NCBI GenBank assembly: GCA_027365775.1
Contig: DAHXLX010000004.1
Span: forward strand, 1-64,000
Direction: 5' to 3'
DNA: 64,000 bases
Source of the DNA: Candidatus Saccharimonadota bacterium
GTDB lineage: Bacteria > Patescibacteriota > Saccharimonadia > Saccharimonadales > UBA4665
The notes under the pieces are model-generated. The model was not told the DNA's origin. It was given only the letters and a program-made list of their open reading frames with translations, and did no database searches. The position numbers and the translations under genes are program-made. Shown here piece by piece: positions 1 to 10,024 of the stretch. How positions within the stretch are numbered: the first letter of the stretch is position 1; each line of letters opens with the position of its first letter.

Positions 1-70
1 AGCCCGACAAAATCATAATAAAATATTCTTGGCTATAGAAGTGTCTAGCTTAATACCGAACAAAAATCAG

Positions 71-157
71 TGGTGCAGGGGGAGGGATTCGAACCCCCGT
101 AGGCGCAAGGCCGTCTGATTTACAGTCAGATACGATTGACCGCTCCGTCACCCCTGC
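71..157 (-). tRNA. tRNA-Tyr (GTA)
   Basis: Reverse complement folds as a tRNA with a long variable arm; anticodon loop CTGTAAA; GGGTTCGAATCCC T-arm; CCA encoded. Confidence 0.95.
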
Positions 158-165
158 GTTGTTAA

Positions 166-241
166 TGGAGCCACGACCGGGGGTCGAACCCGGGACCTCA
201 TCCTTACCATGGATGCGCTCTACCAACTGAGCTATCGCGGC
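166..241 (-). tRNA. tRNA-Thr (GGT)
   Basis: GCCGCGA/TCGTGGC acceptor, loop ATGGTAA (anticodon GGT), GGGTTCGACCCCC T-arm, encoded CCA. Confidence 0.95.
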
Positions 242-301
242 CTTTGTTCCGATTCAATATAGCAAATTATATCTGTTTTTGCTACACTTTTAAGTCATAG
301 T

Positions 302-377
302 GCCGACATAGCTCAGCTGGTAGAGCAGCTGTTTTGTAAACAGCAGGTCGTGGGTTCGAGCCCCTCTGTCGGCTCCA
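302..377 (+). tRNA. tRNA-Thr (TGT)
   Basis: GCCGACA acceptor, loop TTTGTAA (anticodon TGT), GGGTTCGAGCCCC T-arm, encoded CCA. Confidence 0.95.
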
Positions 378-414
378 TTTACATAATTAAGTTGAACTGA
401 TAGGATTATAGTCT

Positions 415-615
415 ATGGCAAAGAAAGGCGACAAGCGCAAAATTATCGGTCTAGTAAGCGAAGAAAGCGGTGAACGGTTATACTACACCACAAAGAACAC
501 CGTGAATACGCCAGATAAACTGTCACTGCGTAAATACAGCCCCAAACTCAGACGACCGGTAATATTCACCGAAACCAAGAAAAACCTCGGCCGGAACGAG
601 GCTCCTAAACGCTAA
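415..615 (+). CDS. rpmG: 50S ribosomal protein L33 (Cys-less variant)
   Basis: Short basic protein with L33-like [35 protein letters not shown]; downstream of tRNA-Thr. Confidence 0.85.
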   Translation: MAKKGDKRKIIGLVSEESGERLYYTTKNTVNTPDKLSLRKYSPKLRRPVIFTETKKNLGRNEAPKR

Positions 616-617
616 GC

Positions 618-2549
618 TCATATTCCGTAATAATCGAGCAGGGTATTTACCAGTTCGGCGTGACTCCACACCAATGGCGCGACACTTAATGGTTGGCCGG
701 TTTCCGGATCGAATTGCTCGCTAAGAATGCCGCTGTGTAGCTGCCTGGCCATTGCCCAATCGATATATACCTTGGCCGATTCCTTATCGCCACGTCCAAT
801 AAGGTACTGAGCCAGCCATAAAGAACTTACTATCCAAGGATTGCCGGCGTATTTTTGCTTGCTCCTGAAGTAGTTATCATTCTCATATCGCACAACACCC
901 CCAATCGGAACTACCATCGCGATACGATGTTTAACCGCATCCTCCGTCTTTACCATTCTTTCGTCGTCTAGAGTCAAGCCACTGAACATGTACGGACCAT
1001 ACAAAGAAGATATATCTAAAACTTCATCATAAATCAAATTACCGTCGTTATCCATGATATATCCCTTACGGAAGTACCCCTCCGGGTTATAAAGTTTATC
1101 TAGATTATTTCTAATCTTTTCTGCGGCCTGGCTCCAGCTGATTTCATCGTCCGGATGAGCCGTCAATCTGGCTAGTTTAACTGCCGTATCGAGTGCGGCG
1201 ATAACCGTGCAGGTAGTGTAGGTATTGGTTAAGAATTTTTCCTCCCATAAATCATAACTTGCATGAGGCAGCCCGGTCTGCGAATCGACGAAATGACACA
1301 AAAAATGTGCGCATGGCGCTATAAACGTATCATAGAAGCTCTCAATAAATGCCTCGTCTTTACTGGCCTGATAATAAACTCCGATCATATAAATAACACT
1401 AGCTGTTTCATCTTCCTGAATTGCCAGTTCTTTGGCACGGTTATGTACTAACGGATGCCAGGTACTGCCGATCGATCGATCAGGCTGATATTTGTGCATC
1501 ATATAGCCGTCGCGGTGCATGGTATCCCTTGCAAAGCCAAAGAAATTCTTGGCTTCGTTAAACATACCTAACCTGATCAATGGCCAAACCGCGTAGGCAC
1601 CATCTCTCGGCCAGCAATAACAATAATAATCTTTGCCATAGTTGAAAATTGACGAATCGCCACTGGCCAAAATCGAACCACGACTATCACAATGAGCTTT
1701 AATAACCATTAAGCTTTTTGTTATCGCTTTGTGGTGCTCTTCATTGACCTTACCGATTTTGTCTATGGCCGGATTTAGCCAGTTATGCCAATAGTTCCTG
1801 ACATTTATTAATCTGTCGGTATTGTCATAATGCTTAAGGTAAGTATGAACAACTTGGGCGTCTGTCTGGCTGTCTGCAGCCACCACCCAGTAATCCACGC
1901 CATAACTGGAATTTCCTTCCAGCTTACGGGCAAAACGGATAACGCTGTCTACACCACCATGTTCAACCGGATTATCGGACAACTCGCCATCTTCAGCATC
2001 CTTAAAGGTGCCGTCTTTACCTTCGATGTTATAGCTGCCTACCGCATACTGGTCGTAATCACCGCCATCGACGAATTTACCGGCAATTAACAAACAACAA
2101 CGGCCCTTATAGTCGAGTAGGTAGTGGTCATCGGGCACATAAAGGGCGGTATCGGCTCGTCCGGCGCGGGAGATCTGAAACACCTGATGCATGAATAAAC
2201 GCACATCGCGATCTTTGGCTATGGCATTCTTAACCCTGATTCGCCTAACCAGTGCATTATACTCGATATCAACGAAGTCGATTAACTCTAATTCGATACC
2301 GAGCCTGGCTGAACGCATATTAATATCACTGATTAAGGCTCGTTCTTCGAAGTCGACGTTTATTTCCCAACTACCGTCATCAATCCAGGAAAACTGTCCA
2401 TCTACCCAAACACCGATTTTATGTTGGGAACTACGGGCGTTTGTAAGATTATCCAATCCAACATATGGATAATAGAAGTCATGCACTAAGCCAGACTCAT
2501 CAAGTCCTACAAATAACTGTCCGTTACTGAGTACGATCGGTCTTCCCAT
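618..2549 (-). CDS. Glycoside hydrolase family 15 (glucoamylase-like)
   Basis: 643 aa; GH15-like motifs YYCYCWPRDGAYAVWPLIRLG, LPHASYDLWEEKFLTNTYTTCTVIAALD. Confidence 0.85.
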   Translation of the reverse strand: MGRPIVLSNGQLFVGLDESGLVHDFYYPYVGLDNLTNARSSQHKIGVWVDGQFSWIDDGSWEINVDFEERALISDINMRSARLGIELELIDFVDIEYNALVRRIRVKNAIAKDRDVRLFMHQVFQISRAGRADTALYVPDDHYLLDYKGRCCLLIAGKFVDGGDYDQYAVGSYNIEGKDGTFKDAEDGELSDNPVEHGGVDSVIRFARKLEGNSSYGVDYWVVAADSQTDAQVVHTYLKHYDNTDRLINVRNYWHNWLNPAIDKIGKVNEEHHKAITKSLMVIKAHCDSRGSILASGDSSIFNYGKDYYCYCWPRDGAYAVWPLIRLGMFNEAKNFFGFARDTMHRDGYMMHKYQPDRSIGSTWHPLVHNRAKELAIQEDETASVIYMIGVYYQASKDEAFIESFYDTFIAPCAHFLCHFVDSQTGLPHASYDLWEEKFLTNTYTTCTVIAALDTAVKLARLTAHPDDEISWSQAAEKIRNNLDKLYNPEGYFRKGYIMDNDGNLIYDEVLDISSLYGPYMFSGLTLDDERMVKTEDAVKHRIAMVVPIGGVVRYENDNYFRSKQKYAGNPWIVSSLWLAQYLIGRGDKESAKVYIDWAMARQLHSGILSEQFDPETGQPLSVAPLVWSHAELVNTLLDYYGI

Positions 2550-2565
2550 ACCACCCCCTTAGACT

Positions 2566-3771
2566 TTACAAACTAACACCTTTTTCGATCATCCTTGATT
2601 TCAAGTCGTGGTAAACGTTCATAAAATTTATGTAAGCATCATACGGAGTTTCATAAGGACTGAAATAAGCATGGATATCACCGTCATTAAACCATTTTAC
2701 ACACATATAATAAAAATGATCCGATGTTTGCAATTTTCGCCAATCTTCAATCAGCGACCAGTCGTTCAGTTCAAGCAGCGGCTTCTCCAACCCGTAAAGA
2801 CAATTAATTGCTTGTCGCTGCATCGAGTTACCAAGCCATGCACTTAAATCTCGTTCGGTATCGGCCCAGGTAATCGTATTTGGAACGTCAATTTCACCGA
2901 CAGCTTCTATTTGCTCACAGGCTTCGCTTAACTTCAGAAAGTTATGGCTTTCGGTTTTTAACCATTCTTTTGGTAATGCCGATAGGAAACCGAATATACC
3001 CGATTCATGCCATTGGTGTTCGCCGAAAGTTTCGTAGTCCATAAATAAATTAAAGTTTGTGGCATCATTATCCTCACTTAACCAGTGAGCAAATTTGTCA
3101 GCGGTCAGCGGCCACTCCTTCCAGCTATGGTCGCCGAAACGAAAAGCTATATCGTCGCTTAGCCGGTAATTCTTGAGCAGCAACTTGATGTCTTTGGCGC
3201 TTGAGGGTCGATAGACATAATTGGGACTACGCCAGCCAAGTATCGGATCCCAACCCTCGGTGATAACCCCCTGATAACCGGCTTTTTGGGCCCAGACGGC
3301 AACATCGTTATTGTAAGCTAGCTCGGTATTCCTGAATACTTTAGGCTCCTGACCGAATAGTCGTTGGATGATTGAACGGTGCATGTCAACTTGCGTCTCG
3401 AATTCCGCAAGCGAATAAAAGAAAGCTAAACTATGGTGATAAGTTTCGGAAACTATTTCCACTCGTCCGGTATCGGTTAATCGCCTGAAAGATTCAAGCA
3501 CTTCCGGCAGCCAGGCTTCTAGCTGTTCCAGCAAAACGCCGGACATTGACAGGCTAAGCTTGAAATCGGGATATTTGTGCAGCAACTTCAATAGATGATC
3601 GTTGGTTGGCAGATAACTTTTTGCGGCCACTTTGTCCAGTATTTTACGGTTATTCTCATTTGAATTGGCGTCGGCTTCAAAATAATTGTGTGCTTTACCA
3701 GCATCAAAGATCGTGTAGTGTCTTATACGGTATGGTTGATGAACATGAAGGTACAGAACTATAGATTTCAT
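2566..3771 (-). CDS. Glycoside hydrolase family 57 (alpha-amylase-like)
   Basis: N-terminus VLYLHVHQPYR plus FRNTELAYNND and LFMDYETFGEHQW, typical of GH57. Confidence 0.85.
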   Translation of the reverse strand: MKSIVLYLHVHQPYRIRHYTIFDAGKAHNYFEADANSNENNRKILDKVAAKSYLPTNDHLLKLLHKYPDFKLSLSMSGVLLEQLEAWLPEVLESFRRLTDTGRVEIVSETYHHSLAFFYSLAEFETQVDMHRSIIQRLFGQEPKVFRNTELAYNNDVAVWAQKAGYQGVITEGWDPILGWRSPNYVYRPSSAKDIKLLLKNYRLSDDIAFRFGDHSWKEWPLTADKFAHWLSEDNDATNFNLFMDYETFGEHQWHESGIFGFLSALPKEWLKTESHNFLKLSEACEQIEAVGEIDVPNTITWADTERDLSAWLGNSMQRQAINCLYGLEKPLLELNDWSLIEDWRKLQTSDHFYYMCVKWFNDGDIHAYFSPYETPYDAYINFMNVYHDLKSRMIEKGVSL

Positions 3772-4973
3772 GCCGTGACACCCGCCAAATGCCGCTCGTA
3801 CAGTCGTTTGATCTTATTAGCCGATAGTTCCCAGCTCATGCCCGATAATTCATTGTTAAGTTGTTGACAGAGCAAATCACGCAGGCCGTCACCTCGTAAA
3901 TAGCCAACGATTTTGTTAGCCATTTCGTCTATGTCCCAGAAATCCACTTTTAGACAGCTATGAAGTACTTCACTGACGCCGGCCTGCTTGCTGATTAAGG
4001 ACGGTACACCGTAAAACCCGGCTTCTAGCGGAGTTAATCCAAATGGCTCGGATACTGACGGCATAAGGAACAAGTCGGCGATCGCGAACGAATCACGCCA
4101 TTCCTTTCCGCGCTGAAAGCCGGCAAAAACCACGTTGGCACCAATGCCTAGCTCAGCCGAAAGGGCAATCAGCTCGTTATATTGCTCACCACTGCCAACA
4201 ATCAAAAAGACTGTTTTATTCATCTTATCAATAACCGCTTTAGCTGCATATAACAGATTGGTTATTCCTTTTTGGACAGTCAGTCGCCCGATACTGGATA
4301 CGATTTTATAGCCGTTGGTCTTCAACTGCATAAGATAACGATAGGCATTATTGCTATCCAGCGCTTCTAGATGTGAGGTATCGATACTGTTATGCACTAC
4401 TTCGATCTTATCCGCCGGAATACCATAATCACGAATAATTGATTTTTTAGTGTGTTCGCTGACAGCGACGACACTATCGGCTTGCAGCATAGCCGTCTCC
4501 TCTATTTCATGAACCAGAGGATTACCACGATGTCCGCCGGCCCGGTCCGATTCAACTGAATGTACATGTAATATAATCGGACAGTTTCGGTTAGCCTTGA
4601 TCCTGAGCGCCGCTCGGAATGTCAACCAGTCATGGGCATGGACGATGTCAAAGCTCATTTTCTTAGCCATGTCCGACGCTGCTTTTTCATAGAAATAAGC
4701 CTGCGAATAGATATCTTTACATTCTTCATGTCCATCGTGATAGACATATTTATAGCTATCATAGGCAATGCCCGATTTCAGTATCTCCAGAACCCCCTCC
4801 GGTCTAGCGGCCAATACGTTCATAAACTTAATATCGTGTTCAGCCTGGTAGGGCAATATAAATTCCAGATCAACTTCTGTCTTGGCCAACGCCTCACATA
4901 ACTGATAACAGGCGACTCCGAGCCCGCCGCTATTATGCGGAGGCAACTCCCAGCCGAGCATTAACACTTTCAT
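3768..4973 (-). CDS. Glycosyltransferase family 4 (glycogen synthase-like)
   Basis: MKVLMLGWELPPHNSGGLGVACYQL start; SIGRLTVQKG and MPSVSEPFGLTPLEAGFYG motifs; start moved to internal Met of the 5036 ORF. Confidence 0.8.
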   Translation of the reverse strand: MKVLMLGWELPPHNSGGLGVACYQLCEALAKTEVDLEFILPYQAEHDIKFMNVLAARPEGVLEILKSGIAYDSYKYVYHDGHEECKDIYSQAYFYEKAASDMAKKMSFDIVHAHDWLTFRAALRIKANRNCPIILHVHSVESDRAGGHRGNPLVHEIEETAMLQADSVVAVSEHTKKSIIRDYGIPADKIEVVHNSIDTSHLEALDSNNAYRYLMQLKTNGYKIVSSIGRLTVQKGITNLLYAAKAVIDKMNKTVFLIVGSGEQYNELIALSAELGIGANVVFAGFQRGKEWRDSFAIADLFLMPSVSEPFGLTPLEAGFYGVPSLISKQAGVSEVLHSCLKVDFWDIDEMANKIVGYLRGDGLRDLLCQQLNNELSGMSWELSANKIKRLYERHLAGVTA

Positions 4974-5125
4974 TAATCTGTTTTTCTTTAATTTAGTTAG
5001 TTCTTTATCATTGTAAATAATAATTTCAATAAGCACAACCTTTTATGTAATTTTTTTACATTAATTCGGCGAATTTATTTGCTTACGCTTGCTTCAGCAA
5101 ACTCACTCGGTTATAAATTTGTATT

Positions 5126-5770
5126 ATGGACAGAGAATTAAAAAGTCTTGAACTGTTTAACGACCTCAGCCCGGTCGATCAAAGAAATATCATGTTGGCA
5201 GAACAAGCCGGCGCACTAGCGGCGGCACATTTGAGGGAGATACTGCAGAAACATTTGGTTGCCGAATCTATTACCGCCGAACAGTTAGAGCATATGGTCG
5301 CCGCAGAGCAGATAACAGAAGAGAACGCCTGGTTAGAAACCAGACAGTCCGGATATTATAACGACCTAGGTAGTCTCAAGCCGGGATTGTTAGCCTTTGT
5401 TACCATGACCGGAAAAAACCGGGTCGAAGACATACTCAAAATGAGGGGCAATGCCGGTATCGTTACAGTCCGTTTTAGTGAAGTTACAACAGAATCTACA
5501 CCTCCGGATGAACCAAGTTACTGGATGGACTTACCACATGGAGCATTCTCGGCGGCCGACCCTGAATTTCCCGATCGTGAAGATCGGATTCAAGTCTATT
5601 TTTACACCGATTCCAGAGAATACGCCAATACTGTTCATCCCCTAGGCGCTCCGCTGGCATTAGGCAGGTATTGCATCGTGCAAATTTTCGACAGGGCAGG
5701 TGCGTTCTGGCAAAATCCGGCCTATACAGCCGACGGCCGGCATACCAACATTGACTGGTCAGTCGATTAG
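5126..5770 (+). CDS. Hypothetical protein (214 aa)
   Basis: Long ORF; TATAAA box 8 nt upstream of ATG. Confidence 0.6.
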   Translation: MDRELKSLELFNDLSPVDQRNIMLAEQAGALAAAHLREILQKHLVAESITAEQLEHMVAAEQITEENAWLETRQSGYYNDLGSLKPGLLAFVTMTGKNRVEDILKMRGNAGIVTVRFSEVTTESTPPDEPSYWMDLPHGAFSAADPEFPDREDRIQVYFYTDSREYANTVHPLGAPLALGRYCIVQIFDRAGAFWQNPAYTADGRHTNIDWSVD

Positions 5771-5776
5771 TTAATG

Positions 5777-6187
5777 TCAATAGCTAACGCAAAAAGACGA
5801 CACAAACCAAGCAAAATAACTTATGCCCAGTACCAAAACTAACAGGATGATGGTAATTAGCCCGACATTAAATTGTTTAGACTTAAATGCCAGGTACAGC
5901 GCCCAGGCGATGGCGCCAACGCTTATAGCTGAAAAAATAAGTACCGGTATTTGATAAGGATAGCTGGTCGGACAGTTGTTGATATGAGCTCTGGTAAAAC
6001 TTCGAATCGATTTGCTTCCTAACGCACCGGCAGCAATAGCGCCAATACTGCTAACAACCGCAGCAACAACTAACGACCGATATAGCTTAACCGATTTGAT
6101 ATGCAAGATGCCCTTGTATTTAAAAGCTATAAATATCACACACACCAACACGGCCAACGGAAAAATTATCCATATAAACATAAACAC
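5777..6187 (-). CDS. Hypothetical multi-pass membrane protein
   Basis: 136 aa with about four hydrophobic segments. Confidence 0.55.
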   Translation of the reverse strand: MFMFIWIIFPLAVLVCVIFIAFKYKGILHIKSVKLYRSLVVAAVVSSIGAIAAGALGSKSIRSFTRAHINNCPTSYPYQIPVLIFSAISVGAIAWALYLAFKSKQFNVGLITIILLVLVLGISYFAWFVSSFCVSY

Positions 6188-6358
6188 TATTTTACAGTAT
6201 CGGCCCAGAATAAAGTATGCTAGCGATAAGATTAACCCTGCAATTTACTATCGGCCGCTATCAGGATTAGATCGTTTCCAATAGTCATCTAATTAAACTT
6301 TAAATATCAGTAATAGTTGATTGATTAGTATACGACTTAAAACATTAACAGCATATGA

Positions 6359-6883
6359 CTATTGGTTTTGCCGGCGGAACCACCAAACAGCTATTATTCC
6401 TCCGCCAACAACAGCTGTGGACCCGATTGCGGCAATTTTCAGCATCAGCTCTCGCCTACCGGAAACGGAAATGCGTGCAAAATCAAATACATCAACTTCA
6501 CTAGATAATCCGACTGAAATCTCCTTGGACTCATGCGTAACCAAATCGGTTTGAAACCGGCGTGGGACAAGTAAATTGCACGGCGCCATGGCGATAGTCT
6601 CTTCGGCGACGGTGTGTTTTTCATCCAGGAACCGGTTGATGGAAACTTGCCACAGATCTTGGGTGTCGGTGCTATCCTCCGGGTCCGGTTTAGCTATACA
6701 ACGGATAAAGTTATTATGCTCATCTTTAAACGCATACTTCGGTATGGTTTTGGTAACGGCGTATTTAAGCTGCTGATTTTTTTCTGTCTGTTCATGTGCT
6801 AAATGGTTCCATAAAGTCAGATCGGGCTTCACTCCGGCTATATACAGATCATTCAGTTTACCGCGTTGTTGACGTGCTCCCAT
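6359..6883 (-). CDS. Hypothetical protein with C-terminal TM segment
   Basis: 174 aa, C-terminal IAAIGSTAVVGGGIIAVWWFRRQNQ tail-anchor-like. Confidence 0.55.
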   Translation of the reverse strand: MGARQQRGKLNDLYIAGVKPDLTLWNHLAHEQTEKNQQLKYAVTKTIPKYAFKDEHNNFIRCIAKPDPEDSTDTQDLWQVSINRFLDEKHTVAEETIAMAPCNLLVPRRFQTDLVTHESKEISVGLSSEVDVFDFARISVSGRRELMLKIAAIGSTAVVGGGIIAVWWFRRQNQ

Positions 6884-6959
6884 ATTTCGTTAATTAAAAC
6901 AACCTCTTATTTAATTAATTATACCCGATCAATATCAATGTCATGCCTTTAATAATCTG

Positions 6960-7035
6960 TGGCAGGGGAGACAGGACTTGAACCTGCGACCACCGGTTTT
7001 GGAGACCGGTGCTCTACCAACTGAGCTACTCCCCT
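6960..7035 (-). tRNA. tRNA-Trp (CCA)
   Basis: Reverse complement AGGGGAGTAGCTCAGTTGGTAGAGCACCGGTCTCCAAAACCGG...; anticodon CCA; encoded CCA tail. Confidence 0.95.
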
Positions 7036-7116
7036 TTATTATGTCGTAAATTATTCGACGTAAATATAATACCTTAACTCACCAAAAGTGGTAACATAGA
7101 AGTTAAGACATCTGAC

Positions 7117-7761
7117 ATGAGCGAAATAGACAAAAACACCGGTTCGGACGTGTTAGTGACGCCAGGATTGAAGGCGTTTGAGCAGGCGGTGACAGACGTA
7201 AAGGACTACCTGCAGGTCGTCAAACAACCATTAGGCATTTATATCGACTCCATACCTGCATTAGCCGAGTCAAATCCAGGTGCAATTTCTTATTATGCGC
7301 TGGCGGCCCGAAATCCGGTTTATAGTATCGGCTACATAAATGATCTAAGCTCTCGATTAAGCGATGCGTTAGCTAAAGTGTTAGATGCTCAAGAACCAAA
7401 AGTCGATGACCAAATTTATTTTCAAACCGATATATTGCCCACGAGCGTAAATAACGATACTCCAAATACGGCCAGAATCGGCTTGTCGGAACGAATCGGC
7501 AAATATTCGGTCCGACACACTATCGCCCTGAACGATAATCAGTCTTCAGTAAGCGGATACACTAAAGATATAAGGCATAAGGTTGTTGCAGATGTTTACC
7601 CGGATGTATATAGCGCCAGCCGCGGATCGTACCGGCAAAGTCAGATAGTACTGGCCAGTGAAAAAGCAGAACGAGACCTTAAAAAAAGCTTAGCCACGCG
7701 CCAAAAAGAATTGGTCAGATTAATGAGTGGCATGCTAATGGGCAAACTCATCGGTTGGTAG
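7117..7761 (+). CDS. Hypothetical protein (214 aa)
   Basis: Long ORF between tRNA-Trp and the prepilin-like locus. Confidence 0.55.
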   Translation: MSEIDKNTGSDVLVTPGLKAFEQAVTDVKDYLQVVKQPLGIYIDSIPALAESNPGAISYYALAARNPVYSIGYINDLSSRLSDALAKVLDAQEPKVDDQIYFQTDILPTSVNNDTPNTARIGLSERIGKYSVRHTIALNDNQSSVSGYTKDIRHKVVADVYPDVYSASRGSYRQSQIVLASEKAERDLKKSLATRQKELVRLMSGMLMGKLIGW

Positions 7762-7835
7762 CTGGTAATGATCTTCGTTACACTAACCGCCAGCAGCGCT
7801 TTAGCAGTATGATTGTGCTAATGTAGTTAATAATC

Positions 7836-8502
7836 ATGGCTTGTATCCGGCCGTATCGCAAACAACAGAACTACGGTTTCACGATAGATATTAGAAACTC
7901 TTATTGTCTTGGCGATCGCCGGTTTAATTTTATTAATCGTCTTTATCGTCGTACCGACGCTGCAGCGAGACGCCAGGAATTATGAACGCAAACAGGACAT
8001 GGCTCAACTGAGCGCGGCAATAACAAGTTTCAGAGATAACAATGGGGTATACCCTAACCTAATGCGAACCGATGTATTGGCTAACGGCAGAGAAGCAACT
8101 AATATCCTGGAATTGGGTTATTACTCAAGTGGAGGATGCTCGCATGGTAAAATCCATTACACGGATACTGTAAAGTTTAGCTACTACGACGTCGGCGGCG
8201 ATAGGTTGTGGGGCAGTGACGCCGGTCCGGACATTGGCGCTACGGCAGCATATGGTGGCAACCTCAATTGTAACTCCCTCTATTTTCCATCCCCTACTAA
8301 TCTTATAACTCCTAAGGTCATTGCTCCGAACAGGCATGACGTTGCTCCGGATAAAATCAACACCGAGAGTTTCACGATAATTTTTGGCGAAACCTGTAAC
8401 GGCAACAATACGGGAGCCGGTTCGCATGATCCGGCGAGTTTTGCCATATTCTATGTTCTGGAAAACGGATCAAACAATGGCAACCTGGAGTGCCTAGATT
8501 AG
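7836..8502 (+). pseudogene. Type IV prepilin-like gene with a frameshift (tandem GATA duplication at 7883-7890)
   Basis: ATG at 7836 reads MACIRPYRKQQNYGFTI; the +1 frame continues LETLIVLAIAGLILLIVFIVVPTLQRDARNYERKQDMAQLSAAITSFRDNNGVYP. Removing one GATA joins them as GFTILETLIVLAIAG. Confidence 0.75.
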
Positions 8503-8572
8503 CGGTAAACTGCTGTTGAATAAGCGCTAAATGCTTTCCAATTAGCGTAAAATCTGCTATACAAGAGTAATA

Positions 8573-9238
8573 ATGAGTAAAGTAGTGCCGACCAAACCTG
8601 TTTTGTTTATGCTCTATGGACTGCCCGGGTCGGGTAAGAGTTATGTTGCCAGACAGCTATCAAACCACTTGCGTGCGGCGCACGTCCATGGTGATAGAAT
8701 CAAAAGCGAGTTGTTCGAAAACCCTCGTTTTGACCGGCAGGAAAATGCAGTTGTCTCCCAGTTAATGGATTACATGACCGAAGAGTTCTTAAATTCCGGC
8801 ATTAGTGTTATCTATGATACAAATGTTTTGCGGGCCGCCCAAAGGCACATGATGCGTGAAGCAGCTAGGAAAGCTCACGCCCAGCCACTGGTCATATGGA
8901 TCCAAATTGATGTCGAATCAGCATTTGTCCGTACCCAGCAGCGTGATCGGCGTAAGACCGATGACCGCTACTCGCCGTCACTGGATCGCAGTACCTTCGA
9001 CAATATTGCCGCTCATATGCAAAACCCGACAACCGCCGAAGACTATGTCGTTATTAGCGGTAAACACGTTTTCAATACCCAGCTCAGTGCCATCATGAAG
9101 AAACTCCATGACATGAATGTAATTCACATCGACGACGTAAGTTCCGGGGTAGCTAAGCCAGGGTTAATTAATCTTATTCCCGACCCGACCGCCGGCAGAG
9201 TGGACTTGAACCGGCGGCGCAATATAATCATTCGATAG
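8573..9238 (+). CDS. P-loop kinase / zeta-toxin-like AAA ATPase
   Basis: Walker A GLPGSGKSYVARQL at N-terminus; Zeta/AAA_33-like layout. Confidence 0.7.
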   Translation: MSKVVPTKPVLFMLYGLPGSGKSYVARQLSNHLRAAHVHGDRIKSELFENPRFDRQENAVVSQLMDYMTEEFLNSGISVIYDTNVLRAAQRHMMREAARKAHAQPLVIWIQIDVESAFVRTQQRDRRKTDDRYSPSLDRSTFDNIAAHMQNPTTAEDYVVISGKHVFNTQLSAIMKKLHDMNVIHIDDVSSGVAKPGLINLIPDPTAGRVDLNRRRNIIIR

Positions 9239-9267
9239 GTATCACCAAACCACAACATGAAATAAAA

Positions 9268-9972
9268 ATGATAGCTAAAAAATTTGAATTGGCGAACGTC
9301 GGAAGCGTTATGATCATCAAACGACAATCCAGCCGGCACCTGAAACTCAGCATATCGCCCCAAGGCGAAGTCAGAGTATCGATACCTAAATGGGTACCCT
9401 ATCAAGTCGGTTTGGATTTTGCAAATTCTAAACGTTTATGGATAGAACAGAAACGACCGAAATTGACCCCGTTAATCGACAATCAGCCGGTCGGACGAGC
9501 TCATCGGTTAAAGTTTCACCAGGATCACAACGAACAACGGATTAAAACACGTATCAACGGTAACAATATAACTATTACTTTTCCCGACCGGCTGAATTAT
9601 GATCACCCATCGGTACAATGGGCCGCCAGACTAGCCGCCGTTAGAGCCCTGCGCCGACAAGCGGTTAGCTTGCTGCCACAGCGCCTGGACGCCCTATCAA
9701 ACGCTCACTCGCTCACTTATACAGATGTACAAGTTAAACGTATGTCCAGCCGCTGGGGAAGTTGCGACCAGGAAAAACGGATTGTTTTAAACCTATATCT
9801 CATTCAGCTGCCCTGGGAACTGATCGATTACGTAATTCTACACGAATTAACCCACACCCTGCACTTAAATCACGGTGCAGCTTTCTGGGCAAGCTTAGAA
9901 ACCTTTTTACCCCAAGCAAAACAACAAAAAAAGATTATCAGTCAATACCGGCCGGGCATTTTAACCGTGTAA
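9268..9972 (+). CDS. YgjP-like zinc metallopeptidase (M48/DUF45-type)
   Basis: RMSSRWGSCDQEKRIVLNLYLIQLPWELIDYVILHELTHTLHLNHGAAFW. Confidence 0.85.
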   Translation: MIAKKFELANVGSVMIIKRQSSRHLKLSISPQGEVRVSIPKWVPYQVGLDFANSKRLWIEQKRPKLTPLIDNQPVGRAHRLKFHQDHNEQRIKTRINGNNITITFPDRLNYDHPSVQWAARLAAVRALRRQAVSLLPQRLDALSNAHSLTYTDVQVKRMSSRWGSCDQEKRIVLNLYLIQLPWELIDYVILHELTHTLHLNHGAAFWASLETFLPQAKQQKKIISQYRPGILTV

Positions 9973-10024
9973 TCTATCATATCTTGTTAGAACCAGTTAA
10001 TATAAATAGTGAGTCTTTAAAACC

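Noticed and set aside
8573-9238. Toxin-antitoxin system (zeta-like kinase)
   Set aside because: No epsilon-type antitoxin partner adjacent; the P-loop kinase is more safely a generic AAA_33-type protein
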